From Bifidobacterium miconis (GTDB taxonomy: Bacteria; Actinomycetota; Actinomycetes; Actinomycetales; Bifidobacteriaceae): a stretch of 64,000 bases of DNA. A program made the position numbers and the translations under genes. Within the stretch, counting starts at the first letter, position 1, and each line of letters starts with the position of its first letter. The DNA lies in NCBI RefSeq assembly GCF_019331735.1, contig NZ_JAHBBH010000018.1, positions 1-64,000 of the forward strand, given 5' to 3'. Positions 9,005-17,077 of the stretch are shown here, piece after piece. The notes under the pieces are model-generated. The model did not search any database. It was not told where the DNA came from and saw only the letters and a program-made list of their open reading frames with translations.

Positions 9005-10816
9005 TCAGTACCAGCCTTCCTTTTCCGAATGCTCCCATGCCTTGGACGGAGTGCCGTAGCGCTGCGCGATGTAGGACAGCCCCCAGTCGATCTGGACCGC
9101 CGCGTCGTTCTTCCAGTCGGCGCCGAAATCCGCCATTTTGCTGCCGGGCAGCGCCTGGGGAATGCCGTAGGCGCCCGACGACGCGTTTTCGGCCGACCAG
9201 GACCAGCCGGATTCGCGGTTCCACAGTTTGACCAGCGCGGTCCAGTCATCGCCGGTCCAGCCGCGTTGGGCCGCGGCGCCGGCCGCGTATGCCTGCGCCT
9301 GCGCGGCGGTGGGGCGCCACAGGCGCGCGTTGGAGGCGTCGCTGCTGCCGGAGTCGCTGCCGGATCCGCTCGAACCGCTGCCGCTGTTGGTGTTGGACGA
9401 CGAGTTGGAGTCGTTCGAGCTGCTGCCGGAATTGGTATTGGAGTTCGTGTTCGAGTTGCCCGAACCGCCGTTGTTGGTGCCGGAGCTGCCTGAGTTGCCC
9501 GAATTATTGGCGTTGGTGTTGCCGCTCGTGCCGTTGCCCGCGTTGTTCGAATTGCCGGAGTTGCCTGAGTTGCCCGCATTGCCGGACGACCCGTTGCCTG
9601 ATGACGAGCCGCTGTTCGGCTTGCTGCCGTTGTTGCCGGTGCCGCCGTTCGTATTGCCGGACGTTCCGTTGCCGGAGTTGCCCGATCCGTTCGATCCCGA
9701 CGCCGAACTGTCGGTCTTGCCCGACGTGCCGCCGTTCGACGATCCGTTGGACGACGATCCGTTGGACGACGTGCCGCTGCCGGAACCGGTGTTCTTGTCC
9801 GCGGACCCGTTCGACGACGAGCTGCTGCCCGTCGTGCCGTTCGAGCCGTTTGCGGACGATCCGTCGCCCGTCGCATCGTTCTTGCTCTCGGCATCGCCGT
9901 TCTCGTTGCTGTCCGCATTGCCGGACGTGTCGTTCGCGTCGTCGCTCTTGCTGGTTTCCGGCTGTTTCGTGCCGACCGCGACGATCGTGTCGATCGCGAT
10001 CTTCGTCGTCGTTTCCGACTTGAGCTGTTCCGACTCCTTCTTGCCGTCCACGTACGTGACGCTGTACGTCTGCCGTTTCTCGCCGTCCTCGCCCTGCTGG
10101 CGCACGACGGTCGTGCCGGCCGCGAGCGACGGGTCCTCGATCGTCTGCGTGCCGTGCGGGATCGCGACCGTGCGCGTCTCCTCGCCGTGCGTGACGCGCT
10201 GCACGCGCAGGATCGTCTTGCCGCCGTCCTTCTCGACGCTCACGCGATCCTCCTTGCCGAGCGTGATGCCCTTCGAATCGAGGATCGACGCGGCCGGCAG
10301 CTTGCCGTTCGGCGCGACGGAGCTCTTGCCATCGGCGATGACGGTGACCGGGCCATCCGCGTTGATGACGAGGCCGCCGGTCAGTTTGCTGTAGATGTTG
10401 TCGATGTTGACGGTGACCTTCGCGGCGGCGTGCTCGTTCGCCTCGAAGAAGCCGAGCAGCTGCGCCGCGCTGGTGGCCGTGGTCCAGAACGGGACCTCCT
10501 GGCCGTCGATGCTGATGGTGGTCTGGTAGGCGCTCTGCACGGTCACGACCGAGTGGTTTGTGAGCTTTTCGCCGCCCGCGCTCGATTCGACGATGTCGTG
10601 CGTTTTGACGTCGATGCCCTGCGATTCGAGCAGTCGGGACGCGCTCATTGCATACGTGGTCACCGTCGTGGTTTCGCCGTTGACCGTAATCGCCACGGTT
10701 TTGCGCGCCGTGAGCTGGAACATGCCCAGAGACACCGCCAGAACGATGAGCGCACTGGCCGCGACGCGAATGCGACGCAACTTCACAAACCGTTGCGGGG
10801 TCCACCGTCTTGCCAT
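9005..10816 (-). CDS. RpfB-like G5-domain lytic transglycosylase (left copy)
   Basis: The sequence appears identical to the right copy, where the full description is given. It has 603 residues, starts with MARRWTPQRF at 10816 and ends ...EHSEKEGWY at 9005. It lies upstream of rsmA on the same strand, with 135 bases between. It is one of the few long genes in which I see no arm difference, including its low-complexity linker. Confidence 0.87.
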   Translation of the reverse strand: MARRWTPQRFVKLRRIRVAASALIVLAVSLGMFQLTARKTVAITVNGETTTVTTYAMSASRLLESQGIDVKTHDIVESSAGGEKLTNHSVVTVQSAYQTTISIDGQEVPFWTTATSAAQLLGFFEANEHAAAKVTVNIDNIYSKLTGGLVINADGPVTVIADGKSSVAPNGKLPAASILDSKGITLGKEDRVSVEKDGGKTILRVQRVTHGEETRTVAIPHGTQTIEDPSLAAGTTVVRQQGEDGEKRQTYSVTYVDGKKESEQLKSETTTKIAIDTIVAVGTKQPETSKSDDANDTSGNADSNENGDAESKNDATGDGSSANGSNGTTGSSSSSNGSADKNTGSGSGTSSNGSSSNGSSNGGTSGKTDSSASGSNGSGNSGNGTSGNTNGGTGNNGSKPNSGSSSGNGSSGNAGNSGNSGNSNNAGNGTSGNTNANNSGNSGSSGTNNGGSGNSNTNSNTNSGSSSNDSNSSSNTNSGSGSSGSGSDSGSSDASNARLWRPTAAQAQAYAAGAAAQRGWTGDDWTALVKLWNRESGWSWSAENASSGAYGIPQALPGSKMADFGADWKNDAAVQIDWGLSYIAQRYGTPSKAWEHSEKEGWY

Positions 10817-10845
10817 CGTTACCATCTTTCCGTGTCGCAGCTTCG

Positions 10846-10872
10846 GGTCATCTGATTCATCTGGTTCATCTG
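10846..10872 (-). repeat. Three 9-bp tandem repeats upstream of the transglycosylase gene (left)
   Basis: Three units of CAGATGAAC, CAGATGAAT and CAGATGACC (gene strand) lie about 30 bases before the start codon. They fall in the probable 5' untranslated region. Confidence 0.75.
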
Positions 10873-10934
10873 AGAGTCGTCGTTACGTCACGCATTGTAA
10901 CCGTTCGATCTGAAAGCGTTGGAGAAAAGAAAAA

Positions 10935-10967
10935 GGGGGCGGGAGAGAAGGGGAAATTCCCGCCCCC
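10935..10967 (-). terminator. Terminator downstream of tRNA-Thr (left)
   Basis: Stem GGGGGCGGGA/TCCCGCCCCC with a 13-base loop, followed on the gene strand by TTTTTCTTTT. It most likely ends the tRNA transcript before the transglycosylase promoter region. Confidence 0.85.
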
Positions 10968-11123
10968 TTGATAAGGGGCAGAGCCGGTTGGGGGAATGCC
11001 CTGCCCTCGTCACCAGAAGCCACAAGTTGGGGGAAGACTTCTGGGACTCGCTTACTCGGGTTAAGTTTTGCTGTAACGCGGCATTGCGTACATATCTACT
11101 ATACGACGTTTTGCCGCGCGACG

Positions 11124-11197
11124 AGCCTCTTGTCGGGATCGAACCGACGACCTGCCGCTTACAAGGCGGCCGCTCTGGCCATCTGAGCTAAAGAGGC
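11124..11197 (-). tRNA. tRNA-Thr(TGT) (left)
   Basis: 74 bases. The acceptor stem GCCTCTT/AAGAGGC is fully paired and the discriminator base is T. The anticodon stem GCCGC/GCGGC encloses loop CTTGTAA, giving anticodon TGT (threonine). The T-arm GTCGGTTCGATCCCGAC is canonical. The CCA end is not encoded, so it needs the CCA-adding enzyme found elsewhere in this locus. The copy matches the right arm. Confidence 0.95.
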
Positions 11198-11234
11198 GTT
11201 CCCGTTGCCACCCGGCAACCTTGGACGAATGACT

Positions 11235-11262
11235 AGCATACCAGCAAGTCCCGAATGTTCAA
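11235..11262 (-). promoter_or_regulatory. Predicted tRNA-Thr promoter (left)
   Basis: TTGAAC, a 16-base spacer, then TATGCT on the tRNA strand, about 38 bases before the mature tRNA. A small hairpin (GTTGCC/GGCAAC) follows in the leader. This is a sigma-70-like match only. Confidence 0.65.
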
Positions 11263-11329
11263 TTCGGCCGGTGTCATGCCTATCGCATACCGTCTGCCGG
11301 CGATCCGCAGGAACCATCCGGAGCGTTTC

Positions 11330-11504
11330 GCGTGACATTGAGGTCGGTGGCGGATGGTTACTGGAAGGAATGTCACGCAAAACGGCCCGCTGGCGTGACA
11401 TTCGCTCCAGTAGAGGACGCTTACTGTCGTCCATGTCACGCTACGAGGCACTTGTGCGTGACTTTGCGGCTGGTATCGGCGGGTTGCTATCCCCAATGTC
11501 ACGC
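11330..11504. repeat. 63-bp-period array of GCGTGACA dyad boxes (left)
   Basis: Mirror of 52711-52885, where the spacing is described, and it appears unchanged here. It occupies most of the roughly 417-base gap between tRNA-Thr and the DsbA-like gene. Confidence 0.85.
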
Positions 11505-11533
11505 GGATCGGCCGCATGAGTGAGCATATGCGC

Positions 11534-11567
11534 GGGCCCGCCGTCCGAAACCGGAAACGGCGGGCCC
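11534..11567. terminator. GC-rich hairpin after the DsbA-like gene (left)
   Basis: GGGCCCGCCGT pairs with ACGGCGGGCCC around a 12-base loop, about 50 bases past the stop codon. It lacks a long T run, so termination is likely but not certain. Confidence 0.7.
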
Positions 11568-11614
11568 GAGGCATCATCGCGACAGTCGTGCAACGGCGAT
11601 AGCGCGGCGGCCGA

Positions 11615-12601
11615 TCACTCGCCGGTCGTCAGCGAAATCGGCTTGTTGTCGGCGCCGATCGACGGCAGCGTGCTCGCGTCGCCGACCTTGCTCGAATCCA
11701 GGCCGATCGACTGCAGGAAGCCGTCCGTCACGGTCACGCCGGCCGTCGACACGTCCGACAGGTTCCAGCGCGTGCCGTTGATCATCACGGTCGGCGTGGT
11801 GAACGAGCCGGCGTACGAACCGCTCGTGTTCAGCAGTTCCTTGCGCTTCGGCGTGTACGTGTTCATCGCGTCCAGCCAATCCTGATAGTCGCGGCCGTAC
11901 GCCTTGTCCGCCACGTCCTGCGGCACGCCCGCGGCCACGGCCTGCTCCTTGAGCTTGTCGTCGCTCACCGACTTGTACGAGCTGCCCTCGTCCGGCTGGA
12001 AGCCGTCGGCGTACACGTTCTTGATGTATTCGAGCAGGTGGTTCGGATCGTCGTCATGGTCGGCGATGTACAGCGCGGAGTTCGCCACGCGGCTCGAATA
12101 GTCGTCGGTCGAGTAGCTGTCCATGAACGAGAGGAAATGCAGATCCAGGTTGAGCTGGCCGGCGTTCATGAGCTTGATGAGCGTCGGGTCGAGCTGGCGG
12201 TTGAGCGAACCGCAGCCCGGGCAGATGAAGTCCATGTACACCTGCACGGTCGGCGCGCCCTCCACCGACTTGCCGTAGCCGTCCTTGGAGATGAGGATGC
12301 CGCCCTTCTTGTCGGCTCGCTCCGGCTTGACGGACACCGCCTGCACCGCGTTGTACGCCTCCGTGACGGACATGTTGGCCTTGGCCTGCTCCTCGGCGGA
12401 CTTGCGCGTCGAATTGAACACGGCGATGCCCGCGACGATGATCAGCACGGCCACGATCGCCACGGCGATCACGCCGATGATGGTCTGCTGCTTGCGTTCC
12501 TTGGCCGCCTTCGCTTCAGCCGCGCGCGCGAGGGCCTCCTCGGCGGCGCGACGGTCGGCCCGCGATTTGCGTTTGACGGTTTTCTTCGGATCCTGAGCCA
12601 T
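11615..12601 (-). CDS. Membrane-anchored DsbA-like thioredoxin-fold protein (left copy)
   Basis: 328 residues, apparently identical to the right copy, where it is described. The ATG at 12601 follows AAAGGA. It lies between the kinase gene and tRNA-Thr, all on the same strand. Confidence 0.87.
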   Translation of the reverse strand: MAQDPKKTVKRKSRADRRAAEEALARAAEAKAAKERKQQTIIGVIAVAIVAVLIIVAGIAVFNSTRKSAEEQAKANMSVTEAYNAVQAVSVKPERADKKGGILISKDGYGKSVEGAPTVQVYMDFICPGCGSLNRQLDPTLIKLMNAGQLNLDLHFLSFMDSYSTDDYSSRVANSALYIADHDDDPNHLLEYIKNVYADGFQPDEGSSYKSVSDDKLKEQAVAAGVPQDVADKAYGRDYQDWLDAMNTYTPKRKELLNTSGSYAGSFTTPTVMINGTRWNLSDVSTAGVTVTDGFLQSIGLDSSKVGDASTLPSIGADNKPISLTTGE

Positions 12602-12738
12602 GATGAAAGTCCTTTCAACCCAACAATCTCGCTCATGATAGCCGATTGCCGCACGGCTCCGCCCAGGGCGTTCATGTGCTCACCATGTCCGGACGGGGCG
12701 TTTGCCGCGCGTTCACCAGATGCCGTATACCGTATGTA

Positions 12739-12789
12739 AGCGCCCCTGGGCAGGGGAGCTGGCAGCCGAAGGCTGACTGAGGGGTAGTC
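12739..12789. repeat. REP-like palindromic element (left, one stem weakened)
   Basis: The inner stem CAGCC/GGCTG is kept. The second stem reads AGCGCCCC against GGGGAGCT, whereas the right arm reads AGCTCCCC against GGGGAGCT. The left version is therefore the damaged one. It lies just beyond the 3' end of the kinase gene. Confidence 0.65.
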
Positions 12790-12807
12790 ATGGCCGGTGT
12801 GCCGCTA

Positions 12808-15231
12808 TCACCAGATGCCGCGGATCGGCGGCCACCAGTTGATGATCGGGTTCACGCCGAGCGCGATCGCGGCCGCGGCCGTCAGCGCCGCACAGATCAC
12901 GCGCAGCACACGGGCGCGCGTGATCTGGGGGCCGTTGTCCCCGTCCGTGACGTCAGTCGTCGAGTCGTCTTCCTTCAGCCCGCGCAGCGTACCCGCGCCG
13001 AGCCGCACCGTCGCCGCGTTCGCGGAGAACACGGACAGCATCCAGCCGATCGCCGCGCCCGCGGCCAGTGTCATGCCGCTGGCCGACAGCGGCGACGCGT
13101 CCAGAATCGGGATCGACAGCCAGTGGCGGCCGAACAGTTCCATCGACGTCTTCGGCAGCCCCACCGCCCGCGTCGCCAGCAGCGTCATCACGCTCATCGG
13201 CACCGCGAACAGCTGCGCGCGCAACGCGGCGAACGGCAACGCCTTCACCAGATGGCACGGCAGGCTCGCCGCGCGCTTCCACACGTCGTGTGGCCGGCGC
13301 TCGGCGCCGCGGCGCGACTCGCGCAGCAGTTGCGCTTCGGTCGAGAATCCGGCTGCGATCATCAGCCAGAGCAGCACGGCCGCAAGCATCGCGGCGACCA
13401 GCGGCAGGGACGCGGCCAGCACGGCGACCGGAATCGTCAGCGCCCACAGCGGCAGCAGCCCGCGCGAACGGTACTGTCCGCGGCGAATCGCCACCGATTC
13501 GGGGGAAGGGGCCTCGAACGTCGGTTGCTGCCATTGCGACTGTTCGTCCTGCGGCGGCAGGGACGGCGGTTGCTGATCGGTCGGCTGAAGTTCGGCGCTG
13601 ATGGTGCCGTCCGTGTCGTCAGCCATGCGGCTGGCCGGTTCGGTCGTCGGCATCGGTCGCATGGCCTGCGTGGCCTCCGGCTCTCCTCCCGTGCGCGTCG
13701 TGCGCACGTTGGCATCGGGATTCGCGACGGGTGACGATATGACCTGCGTGGCGTCGGTCGCGAGCGTTTCGGTCGGCAGGTCGCCGATGGTCTGCGTGCG
13801 CGCGGGATCGTCGTCGGCAGCGTCCGTTCGTTGCGACATACCGTCCGGCATGACCGTGGTGCGTGGCACGGACGGCGCGGGACGGTTCGGAATGACGATG
13901 GTCGCCACGTTCGGAATGGCCGACGATGACGGCGGGCGCGACGGTTCGGCGGCTGTGCCCAGGCTCGCCGGTGTTTCGGAGGTGCCTGCGAGCCTGCGCA
14001 GGGCCGGTCGGCCACCCGCTGCGGTCGGCTGGAACCGGTCGACGGGATGCTCCGATGCTGCGTGTTCGACGTCGGACCGTTGCGGCGGCTGCGGTGGTTG
14101 CGCCGACTGCAGCGGCATGGTCGCCGACGGTTCGATCGGAGGCAGGATCGCCGTGCTTGCGTTGCCCGCCCCGGCTAGTCCGGTGCCGAGAGGGTGCGGC
14201 TGGGGCTGCCTGCTGATCGGCGCGTTCGGCCTCGTGATCGCACTATTGCGTACGGCGGCGATGATTGTCGGTTCGTCGCGCCACATCAGGCGCGGATTGC
14301 CCGCGCCCGTCGCGTCAACAGGACGCACCACCTCCGTCTCACCGCTGTCCAGCGCCGCCTCCTGCCACACGGTCGGATTCAACGCATCGACTGCAATCGC
14401 ATGCAGCAATTCGTCCGGTGTACAACGTTTGCTGCGATCGGGGTTCAATGCCGAACGGAACGCGGCCATCGTGCCCGCCGGCAGTCCCACCAGATTCGCA
14501 TTGCCACGGGCCGCGCGCTCCAGCACCGCCATCATCGGCTTCGTGCCGAACACCGGCGAGCCGGTCGCGGCGAACGCGAGCACCGACGCGACGGACCACC
14601 AGTCCGTCACATCGTCCGCCTCCTCGCCGTCGATGATCTCCGGCGCGATGAAGCCCGGCGTGCCCATCACCAGACCGGTGCGCGTCACATGGCTCTCGCC
14701 GCCCGTCATCGCAATGCCGAAATCCACCAACACCGGGCCGGACGCCGACACCATCACGTTCGTCGGCTTGATGTCGCGGTGCACGATCCCGGCCGCATGC
14801 ACGGCCTTCACCGCGTCGATCAGCTTGCGCGCCAACCGTTCCAGATCGTCGCCGACATACCGGCCGTTCGCCTTCACGTCGTCGCGCAGGTTGCGGCCCT
14901 CGATCAGCTCGGTCACGATGAACGCGAGCGAATCGTCCAGCTCCATGTCGACGATCCCGCACACGCCCGGGTGATCGACCTTCTTCAACGCCATCGCCTC
15001 GCGGCGCAACCGTTCGCGGGCAGTCACGCGTTCGCGAACGTCGTCATCGTCCATGTCGGCGTTCTCGTCGTCCGCCAGCGAATCGCGCAGAATCTTCATC
15101 GCGTACTCCTGGCCGCCGTCGTCGCGGGCGCGCCAGACGGAGCCCATCGCCCCCGCCCCCAGACGGGACACCAGCGTATAGCCGCCGACGATGTCGCCCG
15201 TCTGCAAATTCAACGCGTTCAAGTCACTCAT
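12808..15231 (-). CDS. Ser/Thr protein kinase with membrane C-terminus (left copy, intact)
   Basis: A eukaryotic-type kinase of 807 residues. The glycine loop LGAGAMGSVW is at 24-33, Lys46 in EYAMKIL, Glu78 in helix C, catalytic HRDIKPTN at 151-158 with Asp153, DFG at 170-172, and activation-segment end GTPGFIAPE at 190-198. After the kinase domain comes a roughly 300-residue Pro/Thr/Ala-rich segment, then hydrophobic segments (LWALTIPVAVLAASLPLVAAM, a second near GAAIGWMLSV, and one at the extreme C-terminus). No PASTA repeats are seen, so it is not a typical PknB penicillin-binding sensor. The start ATG 15231 has GGATGGGA upstream. It is divergent from the msmK-type gene. Substrates are unknown. 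The right copy has two stop codons. Confidence 0.88.
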   Translation of the reverse strand: MSDLNALNLQTGDIVGGYTLVSRLGAGAMGSVWRARDDGGQEYAMKILRDSLADDENADMDDDDVRERVTARERLRREAMALKKVDHPGVCGIVDMELDDSLAFIVTELIEGRNLRDDVKANGRYVGDDLERLARKLIDAVKAVHAAGIVHRDIKPTNVMVSASGPVLVDFGIAMTGGESHVTRTGLVMGTPGFIAPEIIDGEEADDVTDWWSVASVLAFAATGSPVFGTKPMMAVLERAARGNANLVGLPAGTMAAFRSALNPDRSKRCTPDELLHAIAVDALNPTVWQEAALDSGETEVVRPVDATGAGNPRLMWRDEPTIIAAVRNSAITRPNAPISRQPQPHPLGTGLAGAGNASTAILPPIEPSATMPLQSAQPPQPPQRSDVEHAASEHPVDRFQPTAAGGRPALRRLAGTSETPASLGTAAEPSRPPSSSAIPNVATIVIPNRPAPSVPRTTVMPDGMSQRTDAADDDPARTQTIGDLPTETLATDATQVISSPVANPDANVRTTRTGGEPEATQAMRPMPTTEPASRMADDTDGTISAELQPTDQQPPSLPPQDEQSQWQQPTFEAPSPESVAIRRGQYRSRGLLPLWALTIPVAVLAASLPLVAAMLAAVLLWLMIAAGFSTEAQLLRESRRGAERRPHDVWKRAASLPCHLVKALPFAALRAQLFAVPMSVMTLLATRAVGLPKTSMELFGRHWLSIPILDASPLSASGMTLAAGAAIGWMLSVFSANAATVRLGAGTLRGLKEDDSTTDVTDGDNGPQITRARVLRVICAALTAAAAIALGVNPIINWWPPIRGIW

Positions 15232-15297
15232 GGCTCCCATCCTAGCCAAACATCCGTTCGACTGGCAGGGTGTGCCGTGACGCCGATCGTATTGCCG

Positions 15298-15355
15298 CAC
15301 TTCTCAAAATTGTCGAGAAGTTAGGAGGAAAACTGCTCAACAATTTTGAGAAGTG
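15298..15355. promoter_or_regulatory. 16-bp inverted repeat in the kinase/msmK intergenic region (left)
   Basis: CACTTCTCAAAATTGT (15298-15313) and ACAATTTTGAGAAGTG (15340-15355) are exact reverse complements 26 bases apart, between the divergent kinase and ABC-ATPase genes. It could be an operator or a hairpin in one of the leaders. There is no clear T run. Confidence 0.7.
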
Positions 15356-15466
15356 ATGGGCGAACGGGGGCGCTTTCCGATCCTTCTCGATTTTATGGGC
15401 GCGTGTCCATTGACCGTGTGGCAGGGGAGCATCCCAGGGGTCGCGTGTGTGTGATCGCAAACAATT

Positions 15467-15488
15467 ATATCGATATGATTTGCAAATC
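15467..15488. promoter_or_regulatory. Two abutting perfect palindromes upstream of the msmK promoter (left)
   Basis: ATATCGATAT (15467-15476) directly abuts GATTTGCAAATC (15477-15488). Both are perfect dyads in an AT-rich patch unlike the surrounding GC-rich DNA, ending 26 bases before the predicted -35. Regulator binding is a reasonable guess; the regulator is unknown. Confidence 0.55.
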
Positions 15489-15514
15489 GGCGGCAAATAC
15501 GTCGAAACACGCCG

Positions 15515-15542
15515 TTGACGCGGGCGCGGCGGCGTGTATAGT
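15515..15542 (+). promoter_or_regulatory. Predicted promoter of the msmK-type gene (left)
   Basis: TTGACG, a 16-base spacer, then TATAGT. This is the strongest sigma-70-like match in the region and gives a leader of about 160 bases before the ATG at 15708. The leader has no riboswitch fold that I can recognise. Confidence 0.75.
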
Positions 15543-15707
15543 GGAACGTGGCTCAGCGAAGAGATCTTCAACGAACCGAAGATAACTGAACGCCGAGGTT
15601 TGAGACTTAGCCAATGTGGGAAGTCGTGGACTGAAGCACAGCAACAACCAAAATCCCTTTCCAACGGATCGTGAGACACGTACCTGGCGCTGAAAGGATG
15701 AAACATT

Positions 15708-16835
15708 ATGGCAGAAGTCGTTTTTGACCATGTCACTCGTATCTACCCGGGCAACGACAAGCCGTCGGTGGATGATCTGAATCTGGATATCAAGGACGGC
15801 GAGTTCCTGGTGCTGGTTGGCCCGTCTGGCTGCGGTAAGTCGACGACCCTGCGCATGCTCGCTGGTCTGGAAGAGGTCAACAAGGGCCGCATCCTCATCG
15901 GTGGCAAGGACGTCACCACGATGCAGCCGAAGGACCGCGACATCGCCATGGTTGTCACGCATTAGTCTCTGTACGCGCACATGACCGTCGCCGACAACAT
16001 GGGCTTCGCCCTTAAGATCGCCGGCACCCCTAAGGACGAGATCCGCAAGCGCGTCGAGAAGGCCGCCGAGATCCTCGACCTGACCGAGTACCTCGCCCGC
16101 AAGCCGAAGGCTCTGTCCGGTGGTCAGCGTCAGCGTGTCGCCATGGGCCGTGAAATCGTCCGTGAGCCGAAGGTCTTCCTCATGGATGAGCCGCTGTCCA
16201 ACCTCGACGCCAAGCTCCGTGTCCAGACCCGTACCCAGATCGCCGCTCTGCAGCGCCAGCTGGGTGTCACCACCCTGTACGTGACCCACGATCAGACCGA
16301 GGCTCTGACGATGGGCGATCGCATCGCCGTCATCAAGCTCGGCATCCTGCAGCAGGTCGGCGCCCCGACCGAGCTGTACGATCGTCCGGCCAACGTCTTC
16401 GTCGCCGGCTTCATCGGCTCCCCGTCGATGAACCTGAACACCCACCCGGTGGTCAACGGCAAGGCGAAGATCGGTGAGGACACCGTCGATCTGCCGAAGG
16501 AAGCGGTCGCCAAGCTGACCGTCGAGGACGGCAACAAGATCGTCGTCGGCTTCCGTCCGGAGGACGCCTCCCTGGCCACCCCGGATGACCCGAACGCGTT
16601 CTCGCTGAAGGTCGTCAACGTCGAGGATCTGGGTTCCGACGGCTACATCTACGGCAACATCATCACCGATGGCTCCGCCGCCGAGGCCTCTCAGGTCATG
16701 TCGGACCAGAACGAGCTCACCACGAGTCGTGTGACCCCGCGTGCGCTTCCTAAGGTCGGCGACACCTGCAAGATCAAGATCGATCCGTCCAAGATGCACC
16801 TGTTCGCTCCGTCGACCGAGCTGCGTCTGAACTAG
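15708..16835 (+). pseudogene. MsmK/UgpC-type sugar ABC ATPase, stop at codon 86 (left copy)
   Basis: The reading frame is that of the intact right copy, but a patch at about 15952-15990 changes the Q-loop [12 protein letters not shown] to MVVTH, stop, SLYAHM. Gln84 is lost and codon 86 becomes TAG at 15963-15965. Other changes (YLARKPK for YLDRKPK, GREIVRE for GRAIVRE, and SRVTPRAL for IRVNPRAL) all move away from the family pattern. Such an exact hit on an essential motif in only one arm, with length preserved, looks like sequence error rather than decay. GAAAGGATG precedes the start. Confidence 0.87.
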
Positions 16836-16930
16836 TCGATCGGCCTCTTGGCTCGATAGATACTTGGCATGGGAGAAAACCATGTCAACCATTAAACGAG
16901 GCACTTCTCTTCCTCTCTTAGGCCTCGTTG

Positions 16931-16960
16931 GAAAGGCCCCGCGTGGTAGCGGGGCCTTTC
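16931..16960 (+). terminator. Rho-independent terminator after msmK-type gene (left)
   Basis: A 12-bp stem GAAAGGCCCCGC/GCGGGGCCTTTC with a 6-base loop is followed by TTTGTTT. An upstream pair AACGAGGC (16895-16902) and GCCTCGTT (16922-16929) forms a second hairpin immediately before it. Confidence 0.88.
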
Positions 16961-17077
16961 TTTGTTTGCTATGGCTGCGTGGTGGTGCGATAGGTGACAC
17001 GCGCCAGCCTGCCGCAGCCGACGCTCCGGTCCACACATCCGCAAGCCGTTCCATGTGCCCAAGTACGATAGAAGGCT

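Noticed and set aside
10919-11191. Small coding frame of 90 residues overlapping tRNA-Thr and its terminator
   Set aside because: It overlaps the tRNA and terminator hairpin and lacks protein-like features.
15543-15707. Riboswitch in the msmK-type leader
   Set aside because: About 160 bases of leader with no recognised aptamer core or terminator/antiterminator pair before the start codon.
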